Counted from the first letter of the stretch, positions 11,373-24,425 are shown. The stretch is 64,000 nucleotides of DNA from Volutella citrinella (GCA_034401135.1 JAWZSP010000002.1:2356001-2420000); one strand, 5' to 3'. Program-made: numbers and translations. Notes: a model not told the origin generated them from the letters alone.

Positions 11373-14184
11373 TCAATGCCCAGCCAAAGGTGTTGGCTTG
11401 GACTGAATTTGCCGAATGGTTTCTTTCGTGCGAGGATTTGACTCAAAGCTCGCCTCTATCAAATCGACGACCTCATGGACGGAAAAGTAGAGGCTGAGCT
11501 CCCCCTCGGTCCATAAGAAGCGCACGTCATTGAGGTTGCTCTGCAGCACCTCGCTGAGATACTTCAGCCGTAGCCAGCTTGGCGCGTACTGTGCCGTGGC
11601 CGGAACCTCATCCTCGGCTGCTGCCGTCCTCTTGGCTCCGCCGTGGAGCCGGCTCGGCAAGAAGAGATCGTCGAGCTCTGTCGCCGTGGCGATGAACTTG
11701 GCAATGTTGTAGGCCTCGTCTTGTCCAATGGACGACATCTCGAGCACGTCGGTGATGAGTTTGGTGGCCAGAGTATCGACCAGAGAGCCCACGGCCTGAG
11801 GCCATACGGACTTGGCTAAAATAGGCTCCCACACGGCCGCCATTGTCCGGATTCGTGCGGTGACCGATTCGAGGCAGGCCTCTGTCTCATCCTGCTGCAT
11901 CAGGCTCTGTGAACCGCCTAGAAAATCTTGTAGGACAGTTTTCTGGATGGCCATCTCGTTGCCGTAGCTGCGATTGGCAAACCCCTGGAGGCTCTTGATG
12001 TCATTATCCAGGCGGAGCATATTGCGTGCTCTGGGAGTTAGGTCCTCGCGCCCTTTCCACTTGCTAGCGAAGTCGCTGAGCTGCTCAGCTAGGTACATTG
12101 CGTCATTATACAGAAACCTAGCACCATGGTTAGCTATCGTAATTGATCCGGGGGCCATTCGCAGATGTTACTGACATGTTACCGCCTTCACTTAGCGAGT
12201 AGTAGTAAGGCGAGATGGCTCTGAATAGAGCGAGGGCCATCGTAGGCAACATAAAGAGACCAGGGGCTGTGGTGGCAACAGATGCGTTCTTGGGATCTTC
12301 TCTCGTGAGTATGGCGCCATCCTCCAGTATTGAATAGATCATCTCGAGAACCGGCTCAGGCATTGACGAGATATTGAACGTTTCCCTGAGCACCAGTTCC
12401 CTCGTTTCCTCTTGTGTAGCTGCCGGCTTGCTTTTGCGAGGCGCGACAGGCTCTGTCTGCGGTTCGGGTTCTTGAGCACCTTCTTCATCACCCCATCCCC
12501 AAGCAGCAGCGCTGTCGTCCTCGTCCGCTTCATTCTCAGTTGTCTCAGACTTTGCGCCCTTGTCGGCGTCTTCATCGTCGCCCCAAGCGCCCCAGGCGTC
12601 GGCCCCATCATCCTCAGCGGCATCGGAAGTGCTGTCCTCCTTGGGCTTTATGTCAGGAGCATCCCCCCTTTCATCTTGGTTGTCGTCCTCATCCCACGCA
12701 TCTCCCCAATCACCACCCCAGTCGTTGGCATCGGCGCCTGCCACGGCTCCTGAAGACTTGGAAATCTCCTTGCCTTCCGCGATGGAGACCATTTGCTTTT
12801 CCACTCTCTCCACCTGCTTTGATTTGCCAATCCCGCCCATAAGCTTTCTTCTCACACCATCAAGGCTGGTTTCTCGACACCGTCCCAGCCATGTTGCGGG
12901 TGCGTTATCGACCCATTTCTTCAACTCGTCATAGTCGCTGTAGCCTTGCTTGTCGAGCGCTGCACAAAACTCCCCCGCCAGATGGATCATCTCCTGAAAC
13001 TTATCAATTTCAGCCAGCGATGATGGCACCGCTGGGTTGAGCCAACATTTGACGAGTCTCGGAGTGACGTCCGCCATGGCGAACTTGGCTAAGGATTGTA
13101 GAAGCATTGGCGGAAGTCTTTCAGCCAGATATACAAACACAGTTTCCAGATCCGCAAGAAGAGAATTGATGGAGCCATTGGCTTTTCCAGATAGCTGTAG
13201 GATGTTGTTTTCCATCAGGACGTTTGGGATCGCCTCTCCTGTTCGGTTCATCCTAGGGGTCACAATGGCGGCATCGACGTTCCGCCATAGTTGCTCCATT
13301 CGCTCATCCACCTCCTTATATGCCTGAAGGCCGATTTCAGCGTCGGAAAGTGTCATTTGCTCTTCTGGATACCAAGTTAGCCAGGTTGTAAAGGGCCTTG
13401 GGACGATTTGTAATACCTGCGGCACTGTCTCGGATGGCAACCTTGCCCGTTTCGATGTCTACGCTGACAAGAGTTTTCCACACATGTTCGAATACCTCGT
13501 GAACTGCAGATTTGAGCTCAAAGCTTCGAATATCGAGAATCTTCATGATGCGACATGTTTTGCTGACGCCAACTTGATCGAGGGCAGTCCAGGATTCTGT
13601 CGCGGAGGTTAGTTTGTGAAGATGGCAACATGCATGTTTTTCGCATACTTTCGAGCAGGCGCAGGGAATCAAGAATGCGCCGCTGGTTTTTGGCAGCCTC
13701 CACCTCGTTCAGCAAGTCGTTGACATAATGGATGCTACGAAGGACTCCATGGAGCTGGTGACTGTACTGGACCTCTCGATTGAGGAAAGCGGCCTTTTCC
13801 TCCACACGCTCGACTGCCTGACCGGATACATCTGGAGTCTCAGACTGTCGGACAATATCGTTGGCTATTGTCTTTGAGCGAATGATGTCCTCTTGAAGTG
13901 TCTTCGCATTCCGAACCCAGGAGCTGACATCTTCTTTGGTCTCTTCGTTGATGGTATGGAGCTCGGCCTGTAGAGAATTGTTTGAGTACTACGGACAACG
14001 CGAATCGCCTTCAGTCAATGCCTGTCCGTACCTCCAAATCGTGCTTTGCCTTGGAAAGGGCCTGAATAGCGGGCTCGAGGTTGGTGTCGGAGACGGGAGG
14101 AAGGGCAGTGATGTCGTCAGGAAAGCGGCCCTCGAGCGCAAACTGGACGATAGCGTCGCTGAGACCTGCTGCGGCGGTGGCCAT
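11373..14184 (-). CDS. zw10: ZW10 / Dsl1-complex tethering subunit
   Basis: This is a ZW10-family protein, a subunit of the Dsl1/NRZ complex that tethers COPI vesicles at the ER. My model has five exons (14184-14032, 13967-13649, 13596-13417, 13364-12176, 12117-11373) and gives 810 aa, starting at an ATG that reads Met-Ala-Thr-Ala. Exon 1 and the long C-terminal part match the family, including the stretch GGNMFLYNDAMYLAE, which is formed across intron 4 and fixes the GTCAGT donor and TAG acceptor. Residues about 432-517 are a strongly acidic insert containing seven Trp in WG-type clusters (433, 437, 441, 475, 478, 506, 508), followed by conserved helical sequence. The acidic Trp-rich segment recalls the COPI-binding lasso of yeast Dsl1. 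It is divergent from the M16 peptidase gene. The family call is strong; the COPI-binding role is inferred. Confidence 0.85.
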
Positions 14185-16431
14185 TGTATCGAGTGGTCAA
14201 ATGCGTTTGAATGCAATGCCGACTGGCTGAGCGTCTGGGGACGGCGCACGTCACCAATTGTGAGGTCGGTTGGCTCGGTTCCGGGTGTGTATGACGCGAG
14301 TACGGATGTGACGAGCAGTTTAGGAGGGTCGCGATAGAGGCAGTAGTCGAATAGCTAGCATCATGCCAAGCGTGGCTTCGAGGTTGCGTGTCGCCGATGA
14401 TGGAGGTCAAGCTTGTGTTGGATGTTGTGGCGTCTTGCCATCCAAAGCTGTCCACATACATCACTGAGCCGGCGGGTACGTCCCCTGACGTGGCCACATG
14501 CGGCTTGTGGCTGAAGCTGCCCATGGCAGGGACTGTAAGGCACCCGACCTCAGGCGCTAAGATTGGGGGAGTGGCTGCCACCTGTCTGGGGAGGTATCCA
14601 GGCGGGTACTCTTTTGGTGTGGCTGACCCTTGGCGGGGAGCAAGCCCACTCCAGGTTTCAAACAATCAAGCTGAACACAATGAAGCCCATCCCGCGGTGC
14701 GCATATGCTGCAGGTATTGTTCCGCCTTGCGGCGACATTGTTTGTCCAAGTGGCGCCGTGGCAAGGATCGGTGCTGACTCTGAGGCTGTGGGAAGCACCA
14801 AGAGGTAACTTTGGGCAGTCGTGGCTGGGACTGCCGACTGCCGACTCTGGCTCTGGCCTCCTCCTCTGCATTGTCTGCCAGATGTCCATCGGGACAAGGA
14901 CATCCATGCTTGCTGCTGGCATCATACCTTGGTGGCCAAGCAGCGTTCAGTTCCGACCATGATGGGTTAGCCGTCGTAATGCACCGACAAAGAGCCCGTG
15001 CTGTGCCGCGGCGCCCACCCAGACGCACGAGGCACAGGACGGTTAGGTGCGCGGGCCGTCGAGTTGTGTGTTGTGTCGAAGGCTGGCCAAGTATATCATA
15101 TGCGGCGCCCTCCGCTCCTCCGCTCCTCCCGCCGTTGCCTCTCCTGTGAGGGCACCACTGCGACTTTTCACTTGTCTGGCTTCCATCCTCCATCCACTCC
15201 GCTCGATTGACCTGGACCACTGCCCTGCTGCTCATATCCGTCGCTCATTGCCGGCATAGTCCCCCGCCATTCCCCAGGCTCCGTGATTGCTCTCTCGCCT
15301 TGGCGGGGTAATCCAGCTTGGTGCTAGTAGCGACCGTAGCTGAGGCACTGCTAGGAAACCCGCTGTACCGGTCCCCTCACTGATTGGACCTCCATTTTGT
15401 TGCTGGGCACGACGAGGACCAAACGCTGCCTCCTGCAACCCACGCCCAAGCCATAACCAGAACCAGGTGAGTGTGTGCGAATTTCCTCTGGTGCCTTCTG
15501 GTGCCTTGTGCTGCCTTGAGCGAGGCGAGGCCGTAGCCAACCTGCGCTGGCCCGCGCTCAATCACCCGCTCAGTTTCTGCCTCTCCTTCATTCTCTGCTC
15601 TCGATTCCTTTCGTGGGCGTCTTATCTTCTCCTTCTGCCTCTTCGGTTTCCCTAATCCCCTCCATCCCCAACACTGCCTCGCTTGTTCGCCCTCTCGCGC
15701 TCGGCCTTTCCCCCCTGTCAGCATCATTCATTTCTGCCGTGAGTCTCACCTGTGCTGAAATCGATCCTGCGACAAACAAAACACAAACAAAACAACCCCG
15801 CTCCTCGTTCAGCCTGTGCCGTTATCGATAGCGCACCCCACGTCAATCCGAGACTGCCACTGAGACCATCGTCAACGGGATTGCAATCGCGCGCGGGATT
15901 CTGCCCGTCTATGGCTTGATAACCGTTTTGCAGCGACACATTCCTTCTTTGGTATCCCCATTAGTGGCCATGGCGCCTTCACGCTCCTCCTCCCCTCCCT
16001 CCTTGTCCCTCTTTCTCGCCGCCGCGGTTGCTCTGATCAGCTCGCTAGCTCTTGTTCTTGTCTCAAGTCCTGGCATTGGCCAGAACTTGTCACTGGCTCT
16101 CCGCCTCGAGTTAGTAGTTCTTCTTCATGGCTTGCCTTCGGTTCCCACATCGACCTGGACCCCTGCCATCGATTGGCTTGCCCAGAGCCTCTCTTCCATT
16201 GAAATGGATACCATGGCAGCGTCTGGGATCATACACCTTCTCCGTTGTATTGTTGCGCCCTGCAAGCGTTGCGCTGCCACCGCCACTCGTGTTAAGGTTG
16301 CCGGCGCCGCTTGTACTACATCTTTCACCTAAATGCCCCGAGCCTACTGATGCAACTCCCAATCATTAGGCATGTGACGCTGACAAGCTTCTAGTCAGCT
16401 GTGGGCATACGCCGGTTTCAAGCAATCCGCC
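14185..16431. other. Divergent intergenic region, ZW10 / M16 peptidase
   Basis: This 2.2-kb stretch separates two divergently transcribed genes and should hold both promoters. The half near the M16 gene (about 15400-16300) is rich in pyrimidine tracts typical of fungal promoters and leaders. It contains an ATG-initiated frame at 15970-16332 (120 aa, hydrophobic N-terminus) that may be an upstream ORF of the M16 transcript or chance. I see no other gene. Confidence 0.5.
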
Positions 16432-19400
16432 ATGTCACCTGAACCTACCAAGACGCGGTTTCGCAAGATTCAGAGCTTCAAGACCGACTATGCCCCATGC
16501 AACATCTCTCAGTATGTCTCAGAGCGCAGTGGCATGCAGGTTGTTGTGGCGGACCGCAAGGGCCCCAAAGTGAATGGCTACTTCACCCTAGCCACCGAAA
16601 TCTTTGACGACTCCGGCGCTCCCCACACTCTTGAGCATCTTGTCTTCATGGGATCTAGGACCTATCAGTACAAGGGACTTCTGGACAAGCTCTCCTCTCG
16701 TGCTTACTCCCACACAAACGCCTGGACCGCCACCGATCACACCGCTTACACCCTCGAGGCCGCTGGATGGGAAGGCTTTGCTCAGATTCTCCCCGTCTAT
16801 CTAGAGCATCTAATCCTCCCTACTATTACGGATGAGGCCGTCGTTACCGAAGTTTGGCACATTGACGGCGAAGGCAACGATGCTGGCGTTGTGTACTCGG
16901 AGATGCAGGGCGTCCAGTCCAGGAGCTCAGAAATCATGGACCTCAAAGCTCGTCGCCTTCTCTACCCGGAAAACGTAGGGTTTCGATACGAGACCGGCGG
17001 TATGACGGAAGCTCTCCGTGTGCTCACCCCCGAGCGCATCCGTCAATTCCACCGTGACATGTACCAACCGCGCAACCTCTGTCTCGTCATTGTCGGCGAG
17101 ACTGACATTGAAAACCTTCTCCAAATCCTGGATGAGTTTGAGGAATCGATCAAGGATGATATTCCGTCCACTGACTCCCCTTTCAAGAGGTTTGTTACAC
17201 CGTTTAATAAACCACTCCTTCAATGGCTGACACATTTGGCAAAGGCCCTGGATCGACTCTGCTCAGCCGCCGGCATTGAAAGAGTCCCAGCTTGTCACTG
17301 CAGAGTTTCCGGAGGAAGATGAATCTGTTGGAGAGATTCTTGTTGGCTTCTTTGGCCCTAACTGCATTGATACAATCGACTCCTCCGCCCTCAATGTTCT
17401 CCTCACATATCTTTGCGGTTCTTCAGTATCAATTCTGGAAAACGTCATGGTTGAGCGAGAGGAGCTTGCCAGCTCCGTCAGCTATTGGTGGGACTCCAGA
17501 CCCAACTCGGTTATTTGGCTTCAGCCAACTGGCGTTGCTACCGAGAAGCTGGAGTTTGTGGAAAAGCGTCTCTTTGAACTTCTCAAGGAGGTTGCTGCCG
17601 GGCCGCTGGACATGAATTATATGAAGGAATGCATCCGCCGTGAGAGACGCCAGGTCAAGTACCATGCCGAGACGTCTGAGTCGTTCTACGCTACAAACAT
17701 CATCACCGACTACCTTTTTGGCAAGAGGGACGGCTCCACCTTGAAGGACTTGCAGAACCTGGATGAATACGAAATCTTGGAGAATTGGACTGATCAGCAA
17801 TGGCGTGACTTCCTGGCCAAATGGATCGCCGATGCCCACCATATCTCCATCCTGGGCAAACCTTCCCTGGAGCTTGCATCCAAGATGAAGAAGGATGAAG
17901 AAGAGCGTGTGGCCAAGAGGAAGGAGGAGCTTGGAAAGGACGGACTCGCCAAGCTGGGCAAACGTCTCGAAGACGCGAAAACGAAGAATGACGAGCCAAT
18001 TCCCGGTTCGCTGATCGATCGCTGGGAGGTGCCTGGAACCGAGTCGATCCATTTCATCGAGTCTGATACGGCCCGGAACGGTCGCGCTCGTGCTGTTGGA
18101 TTGGGATCCAGTTCGGCTCAGAAGCTTATCGATGCCGCTCCTGATGGCAACCTGCCCCTCTTCATTCAGTTCGAGGACGTTCCCACCAATTTCGTACACA
18201 TCACCATCCATATCGGCACTTCGCAAGTTCCCAACGAGCTGAAACCTTTGATGCCAGTGTTTAGCGACAATTTCTTCAACACCCACATCATGCGCGATGG
18301 AAAGTTGGTTGGTTTCGAACAGGTTGTCATGGAACTCGAGCGTGATACCATTAGCTATTCTCTCAGCTCTGCTCGCTCGCTGGGAGATGCGGATGGTCTC
18401 ATGATCCAGTTCCAAGTCGAGCCAGACAAGTATGCCGCCGCAGTCGAGTGGATCCAGACAATGATGTTTGAGTCCGTCTTCGACCCCCAGCGCCTCAAGG
18501 CTGGTATTACCAAGCAGCTAGCAGATATCCCCGAAGGTAAGCGGGATGGCCGAGGCATGGCGAGCGAAGTTGATGCCTCGCTGCACATGGAGCGAACGTC
18601 ACTTGCAGTCGCCAAGCGGGTTCTCGTTCGTGCTGTCTATCTCAGGCGACTCAAAAAGTTGCTGGAGAAGGAGCCTGAGAAGGTCTTGTCTTGGTTTGAC
18701 TCAGTCCGTAAATCGCTCTTCACCTTCGAGAACATGCGATTCCTCGTCACTGCAAACCTTGAGACGCTGCCCAAGCCTCTTACCACTTGGGACGCACTAT
18801 CCAAGTCTTTGAAGCCGCAGGAGGAGATGGTCAAGATTCCCGACCCCGCAAGCTTGCTCAATGAGGAGGGACGGAACCCGGGATCTGTTGGTGCTGTAAT
18901 CATCCCCATGACGACTCTTGACAGCTCCTACTCCGTCTCGACCGCTCCAGGTCTGTTCTCATTCTCCGATCCTCGCCTAGCCAGCCTCATGGTTGCTATC
19001 GGCTATCTGGAAGCCCCCGAGGGACCGCTTTGGAACGCCGTGCGTGGTGCCGGATACGCGTATGGCTCTTACTTCTCGCGCGACATCACCACGGGCGTTC
19101 TTTCGTACCGCGTTTACCGCTCGCCCGACGCCTTCAAGGCCATTGCCGCATCCCGCGACTCGATTCGCAAGATCGCTGAGGGTGAGGTTGAGATTGACCG
19201 TCACCTCCTGGAGGGAGCCATCAGCCAGATTGTCGTCATGTTCGCTGATGAGCAGTCTACCATGCCTAGTGCCGCTCAGCAGAACTTCGTCCAGGGAGTT
19301 ATCCGACAGCACCCCAAGGACTGGGACAAGGAAATCATGCGCCGCGTCCGTGAGGTCACGGTAGACGAGATCCGGGAGGCCCTGCGCTCGCTGATCATGC

Positions 19401-19710
19401 CTTGCTTCGAGCCTGGCAAGAGCAACATCGTTGTCACATGTGCGACGCTGATGAAAGAGGTATGCTTTCCTTAAATCCAATCCATGTTCCGTCCAACATT
19501 TTGTGGGAGAGCGCGTGAGCTAACTGAAGATAGGGAATGGAGACTGCATTCAAGGGAATGGGCTACAAGACTCAGACGCATGAGCTCAGCCACTTCCACG
19601 ACGACTATGGCCTGAAGCCTGATGGCGAGGAGGAAGAGTCATCGGAGGAAGAGGACGATGAACTCGCCGGATCTGAAGGCTCCTATGATTCGTACGACGA
19701 AGAGGATTAG
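16432..19710 (+). CDS. M16C zinc metallopeptidase, Sdd3/YOL098C-like
   Basis: This is a large inverzincin-type metallopeptidase of family M16C, related to yeast YOL098C/Sdd3, a cytoplasmic protein of poorly known substrate. Three exons (16432-17189, 17245-19459, 19534-19710) give 1049 aa, close to the yeast protein as I recall it. The inverted zinc motif HxxEH is HTLEH at residues 65-69, and the downstream Glu expected to complete the site lies in the VVYSEMQG stretch. The 55-nt first intron restores the continuous sequence FKRPWIDSAQPP. The C-terminus ends in an acidic Glu/Asp/Ser tail encoded mainly by the last exon. It is convergent with STE24. An alternative reading as a pitrilysin/insulysin is less likely because the length and the N-terminal context of the zinc motif fit the Sdd3 group. 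Confidence 0.88.
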
Positions 19711-20081
19711 ATGGCACATAGAGAAGCTGCCCCGGGGCAAACCCCCTATCGAGGGCTTCAACGAATCCATAGACGTTTTACGAGGGACGAAACATATCCG
19801 CACTGTAACAATCTTGACGATAAGCTCCAGTGAAATGAAGGTCAAACGTGTGATGACGGAGAAATCGACTTAGTATTGTACACAAATGCCTAGGCTTAGA
19901 ACTAGATTTGATGCAATATCTATCGGAAACTATGCCGTCGGGTCTTTCTGTAACCTCCCATCTCTTCGCCAGTGGCCATTGCCAGGAGTTTCTCTCCAAG
20001 ACGCCGTGGTCTTCCCAACATAGCTTGAACCCCCCAATAGCATCCAACCAATTTTCCCCATCTTAAAAGAATGTTGTTGTT
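19711..20081. other. Convergent 3' flank, M16 peptidase / STE24
   Basis: About 370 bases between two converging genes, expected to contain both 3' untranslated regions. I see no gene or structured element in it. Confidence 0.6.
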
Positions 20082-21629
20082 TTACAGCTCATCGCGTCCG
20101 GTGGCAACTGCAACACCCTCCTTGTCATCCGCGGCGGTGCTCTTGTCGGGAACACCCTCAGTGACAGCCTCGGAGCCCTTCCAGCCGATGGCCTTAAGGC
20201 GCTCGGTCAGATGGGGGTGGGAGTAGTGGTAGCTGGCATAGAGCCAATCGGCATCCATGCTGCTGAGGTTTTGAATCTGGAGCTTGAGCAGACCGCGAGC
20301 GAGCTCATCGGCGTAGCCCAGCTTCTTGGCATAGGCATCAGCCTGGAACTCGAACTTGCGGATAAGCAGGTTCATCAAGAACTGGATGAAGACATCGGTG
20401 GGGGAGAGGACATCGGAGAAAAGGATAAATCCAATGATGATGGGGTGGTCCTTGAATCCGAAAGCAGTAAACAGAGAGTTGTTGTGAATGAAGACGGAGA
20501 ACAGGGTGAAGATGTAGAGCAGGTGAGCCTTACAGCAAGTTAGTAAATCTATATTGGTGACCCGTCGCGATTCATACGTACCTGAGCGATGCCGAACTGC
20601 TGGGCGATGTGTCCCAGCTTCCAATGGCCGAGTTCGTGAGCAAGAACGGCGAGAACCTCGTCATGCTCCGTCTTCTCGATCAGCGTGTCATAGAGAACGA
20701 TTTGCTTCTTCCAGGGAAGGCCAGAGAAGAATGCGTTGGAGTGGGCGCTGCGCTTGCTGCCATCAATGACAGAGAGGTCGTGGAGGGGGAACTTTTGCTT
20801 GCTGGCAAGGGCCTCGATCTTGTTCTTGAGCTCGCCTTCCTCGAGGGGAGACAGCTTGTTGAAGATGGGAAGAATGACGGTGGGGTAAATAGTAAGCATG
20901 AAGAGCTGCAAACCCGCAAAGAAGATCCAGACGTAAAAGAAGAAGTGGTCGCCAGTCTTCTGGACAATCTTGAGGAAACCAGCGAGGATGGGAGGGGCGA
21001 AAGCGACGGACAGGGCAAAGGTCTTGACAATATCGGTGAAGAAAACCTGGGGTGTCTGTTTGTTGAAGCCAAACTTCTCCTCAAGCACGAAGGTGTGGTA
21101 CAGAGAAATCGGCAGGCGAAGTAGCTGGCTCAGGGCGAGGAAGGTCAGGACGAAGACAATGGAGTGGCTGATCTCACCCGTGAAACGGGCGGGCGCAAAC
21201 TTGAGCAGCAAGTCTCCGGTCCAGGACCACAGCTTGGGAAGGACATCGAATTGGACGAAGACAAAATTCTGGATTTGGCCGATCAGGCCGCTGACAATCT
21301 CGAACTGGGCTTTGGCACGGTTGTAGGCTTGGGACTTGTCGAAGACCTCCTGGGAGACTTCCTTGGACAGGACGGCGGGCGGGCTGGACTTTTGCAGAAC
21401 ACGGTACTGGCGCAGGGTAAGGAGAGTATCGAAGACGTATTGGCCGACAGAGAAGCCGATAATGAGACGCTTCCAGGGGAAGAAGGGACGGTCGAAGAAG
21501 CGCGCGAGACGCTGTAGATGACGAGGCTTGTCAGCAGCTTGTCCAACAACGACAGCTCGATGGAAGGGGAAGGGAGCTGGCAATTTCCATAGCTAGCGAG
21601 ATGTGAGGACATACCTGAAGAAAATCCAT
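20082..21629 (-). CDS. STE24: CAAX prenyl protease 1, M48 family
   Basis: This ER/nuclear-envelope zinc metalloprotease removes the AAX tripeptide from farnesylated CAAX proteins and makes the first N-terminal cut in a-factor type pheromones. Exons 21629-21615, 21511-20582 and 20528-20082 give 463 aa. The first coding exon is only five codons (MDFLQ), separated by a 103-nt intron from RLARFFDRPFFPW, a typical fungal Ste24 start. Several hydrophobic membrane segments are visible. The zinc motif HELGH is at residues 297-301, the same numbering I recall for yeast Ste24, and the third-ligand Glu lies in the KFEFQADAYAKKLG stretch. The C-terminal tail is short and lacks an obvious KKxx signal. It is convergent with the M16 gene and upstream of taxilin. 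Confidence 0.95.
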
Positions 21630-22786
21630 GGCTGCGATAGTGGGCGTACCGCCAAGGACACGTTACGATGGTGGGAAGGTTCAAAGTTGTCAATGAATGA
21701 GAGTTGGAGGAGCAAGACCCTGTTGCGCGACAGGTGGGATGGGATGGATGAGGTGGCCTAACCACCCGCCGCTTACCCAGGCGCTGCGGATGCTACTACG
21801 ACTAATTAAGGTCGGTAGGTACTTTGGCGGCCGGGCATACATAAGGTAGTACATGCTTGTCCAGGCACTGCACACCTTCTATGCATAAGCGCGACGTGGT
21901 CCTTCCCCAGTTGGCCTTGAAATTTCCCGACGGCCGTAGCAGTGCTACCTCCCAGGGGTCCCCCTCATGTAACTTTGTCTCACAAGCCAGCATTGCACGT
22001 TGTGGTTGTCTAGCCATATTGCATCACGCAACCGAAATATCAACGACCGAATAGCACGAGACCGTACGAAGCAATTGGCTCTGTCATTGCGCGCCTCTGC
22101 TGCCGTGCCCCTCGTGCCGTCATGCCCACGACCTGCGCTAGCTCGACTTCCAGCATGATGAGTGCTCGCGTGCTATCCCACCATGCGTCATCATGGTACC
22201 GTACCTTAGCTACCCCTGTGCCCCTGCCCTTGGGGAATCCATTTCCATCTCCGGATAGAGGCGTACAACTACTAGTATTACTATGATGTACGCTGGAAAC
22301 CCGAAACGGGCTAGCTGTCCTACAAAATCACAAGTGTGCAACATTCAACCAGATGAATTGGGCTGTTTGGGCTCTCACAGATGACATTCAGCTACATGCG
22401 GTAGGACATGTACTAGCAGGCAGACGGCGCATCAGTCAGGGTTATGGGATGAAGTGGATTGAAGAGTTGGGCGGGTGGTCGATTGGATTGTAAACATGGC
22501 GGCGTTTCAACACAAGGTGAGCAGCTTAGGCGTCTAAATATTACACAAACAGCAGAGTCCAGCCAGTTCGGCAAGGAAACCCGTATGCCAACAGTGGCTA
22601 GTACCCCGGCGGAGCGTCGGCGCCCGGGTTCGGTGTCTGCGAGACGAAGCGGACCATGTCCGCGAACAGCCGGTCAAACTGCTCCTGCGTCATATCCGAC
22701 CGGAAATCCGCAGGTGTGATTCTGACCCCTCCAAAGGCGCCCGAAGGTGCCAACCCTGCCGGCCAGACTCCGCTCCCAAAGGCCTC
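21630..22786. other. STE24 upstream region and taxilin 3' flank
   Basis: About 1.16 kb containing the STE24 promoter and the 3' end of the taxilin transcript. Open frames here are short and overlap. I see no gene, repeat or clear regulatory palindrome. Confidence 0.5.
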
Positions 22787-24425
22787 CTAGTGCCCGTTGG
22801 TTGCCGCTGCGGTGGCCTGCTGCGGTGGCCGCTCCGGCCCATACGGCACCGGGGCGTCCTGCTCGTTGGGCTGTGGCTCCTCTTCTGTCTCGTCGTCGAA
22901 CTCGCTAAGTTCTTCGTCTTCGTCTTCGCCTTCCTCGTCCGAGTAATCGCTTTCGTCGCCGCCTTCGCCGCCATGGCCGTCCGGGTAACAGCTCTCAACC
23001 GCGTTGGCCATGGCCGGGGGGACCTTGCGGCCCTGTTGCTGCATTTGCTGGATGATGCTCATCAGCTTCTCCGTCTTCTTGTCGGCCATCTCTGTCTTCT
23101 TCTTCCACTCTTGGCGTTCCTCGGCCATTCGGATAATATTGGCTGCCGTAGCTTCCTTCTGTCGTTTGAGGGCTTCATTCTCCTTCTCTAGACGCTTCCC
23201 CTTTTTCGACATGTCTTCCATCTCCTTTCGAAATGACAGAAATAGGTCGTTGCTGTTGTTCAGGGTGTCCTCCACCTGTTGAGAAGACAGTCAGCTGCTG
23301 CTGCCCTAAGCAAGTTTGACAACTCCTCTTATCACCCACCTGCTTGAACTTGTCGACGTAGACGTTGAGTTGATTGCGCAACTCGGTTTCTGTCTTGGTA
23401 AAGGCTTGTACCTGGGCCTGTAGATGGCGGGCTTTCGTTGCTTCAGCTTCGGCATTCTTCTTCTCTCGCTCATACCGCGCCATGTGGTATTGGACCTCGA
23501 GCTCTTTGGTTCGCATCAAAGAGTGGAAATGTAACTCTCGTAACTCGTACTGCTCGATGAAGGACTTGAAGCGGACTCGGAACCTAGTCCTGGTCAGCCA
23601 GAGTTGCCCACGTTGTCAAGAGATGACATCTCTTACAATTCGTCCACCTCCATATCTACAACCTGTTTCTTGGGGGTGTCCTTTTCTTCCTGATACCCTT
23701 CGAGTTTCGACAGCAAGGTTGCATATTTGTCGTCCCAGGCCACGTTGTTGCGCTTCTGCGTTGTTTGCAGTTCCTTGTTTTCGGTCTGTGCCGGCGCACA
23801 GGTCAGCATTTCGTCGCTCGTCGCGAAGCAGATCGGACCTTCGCCGCAGAGAACACACCTTCATCTTGTTGTTGTCACGCTGGAGCTCACGGCAGAGTTT
23901 CTCGAGCTTCTCCTTCAACCCCACCGTCTTGCTCAATTCGGTTCGGTTACTGTCTCGCTCCTTCTGCAAATTGTCGCCCCGGCGCTTGTTCTTCTGGTTG
24001 TCACGCTCGAGACGTCGCATGTCGGCCAGCAGTTCGCTAGAGCGCTTGGTGAGGTGTTCGATCTTCTGCATGTTGTCCATCTTGGACACCTGTTGAAGCA
24101 GGTCACGGTTCGCTCGCTTCACTTCACGTTCTGTACCCGCCATAAATCAGTCTTTACTGCCCCAGTCCGTCGATAACCGGCGCCTGTTTGCAGCGCCGGC
24201 CACGGCAGCGTCACATGTGGACCATTACGAACCAATCTCTAGCTCCTGGTCTTTCTCGCCGGCGGCATCTTGTTCGAGTTGGGAAATGCGAGCCTGCAGG
24301 AGGCGCGAAGCCTCGGAGGAGTCCATGGCTTTCTTGCCCTTGGGCTTTTTGGTCGCGACAGGCTGCGTGTGTGTGTGCCCGTCGTGTCCGTTGGCCAGCG
24401 GGGCGTCGAGCTGGCTCGCGGGCAT
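22787..24425 (-). CDS. Taxilin-family coiled-coil protein
   Basis: This is a taxilin (myosin-like coiled-coil family), a group known in animals to bind syntaxins and nascent-chain-associated complex; the fungal role is not established. Exons 24425-24233, 24130-23859, 23785-23637, 23583-23340 and 23275-22787 give 448 aa. I chose the ATG at 24425 because the frame upstream has no ATG before a stop. Residues about 45-330 form long heptad-like coiled coil, including the conserved block around LEKLCRELQRDNNKMK and the later VRFKSFIEQYELRELHFHSL. The C-terminal 80 residues are acidic and low-complexity (EEGEDEDEELSEFDDE type) and end NGH. It is divergent from CYM1 across 1.2 kb. The family assignment is firm; the function is inferred only by homology. 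Confidence 0.85.

Noticed and set aside
12130..12190. ZW10 intron 4 using the GTAACATG donor and GATAG acceptor (49 nt)
   Set aside because: It keeps the frame but gives GGANHGARFLYND. The GTCAGT donor with the TAG acceptor at 12118 yields GGNMFLYND, which fits the family as I know it and has a better-placed branch site.
17429..18415. 328-codon open frame antisense to the M16 peptidase
   Set aside because: The sense strand encodes a clear conserved peptidase; the antisense frame is a codon-bias artefact.
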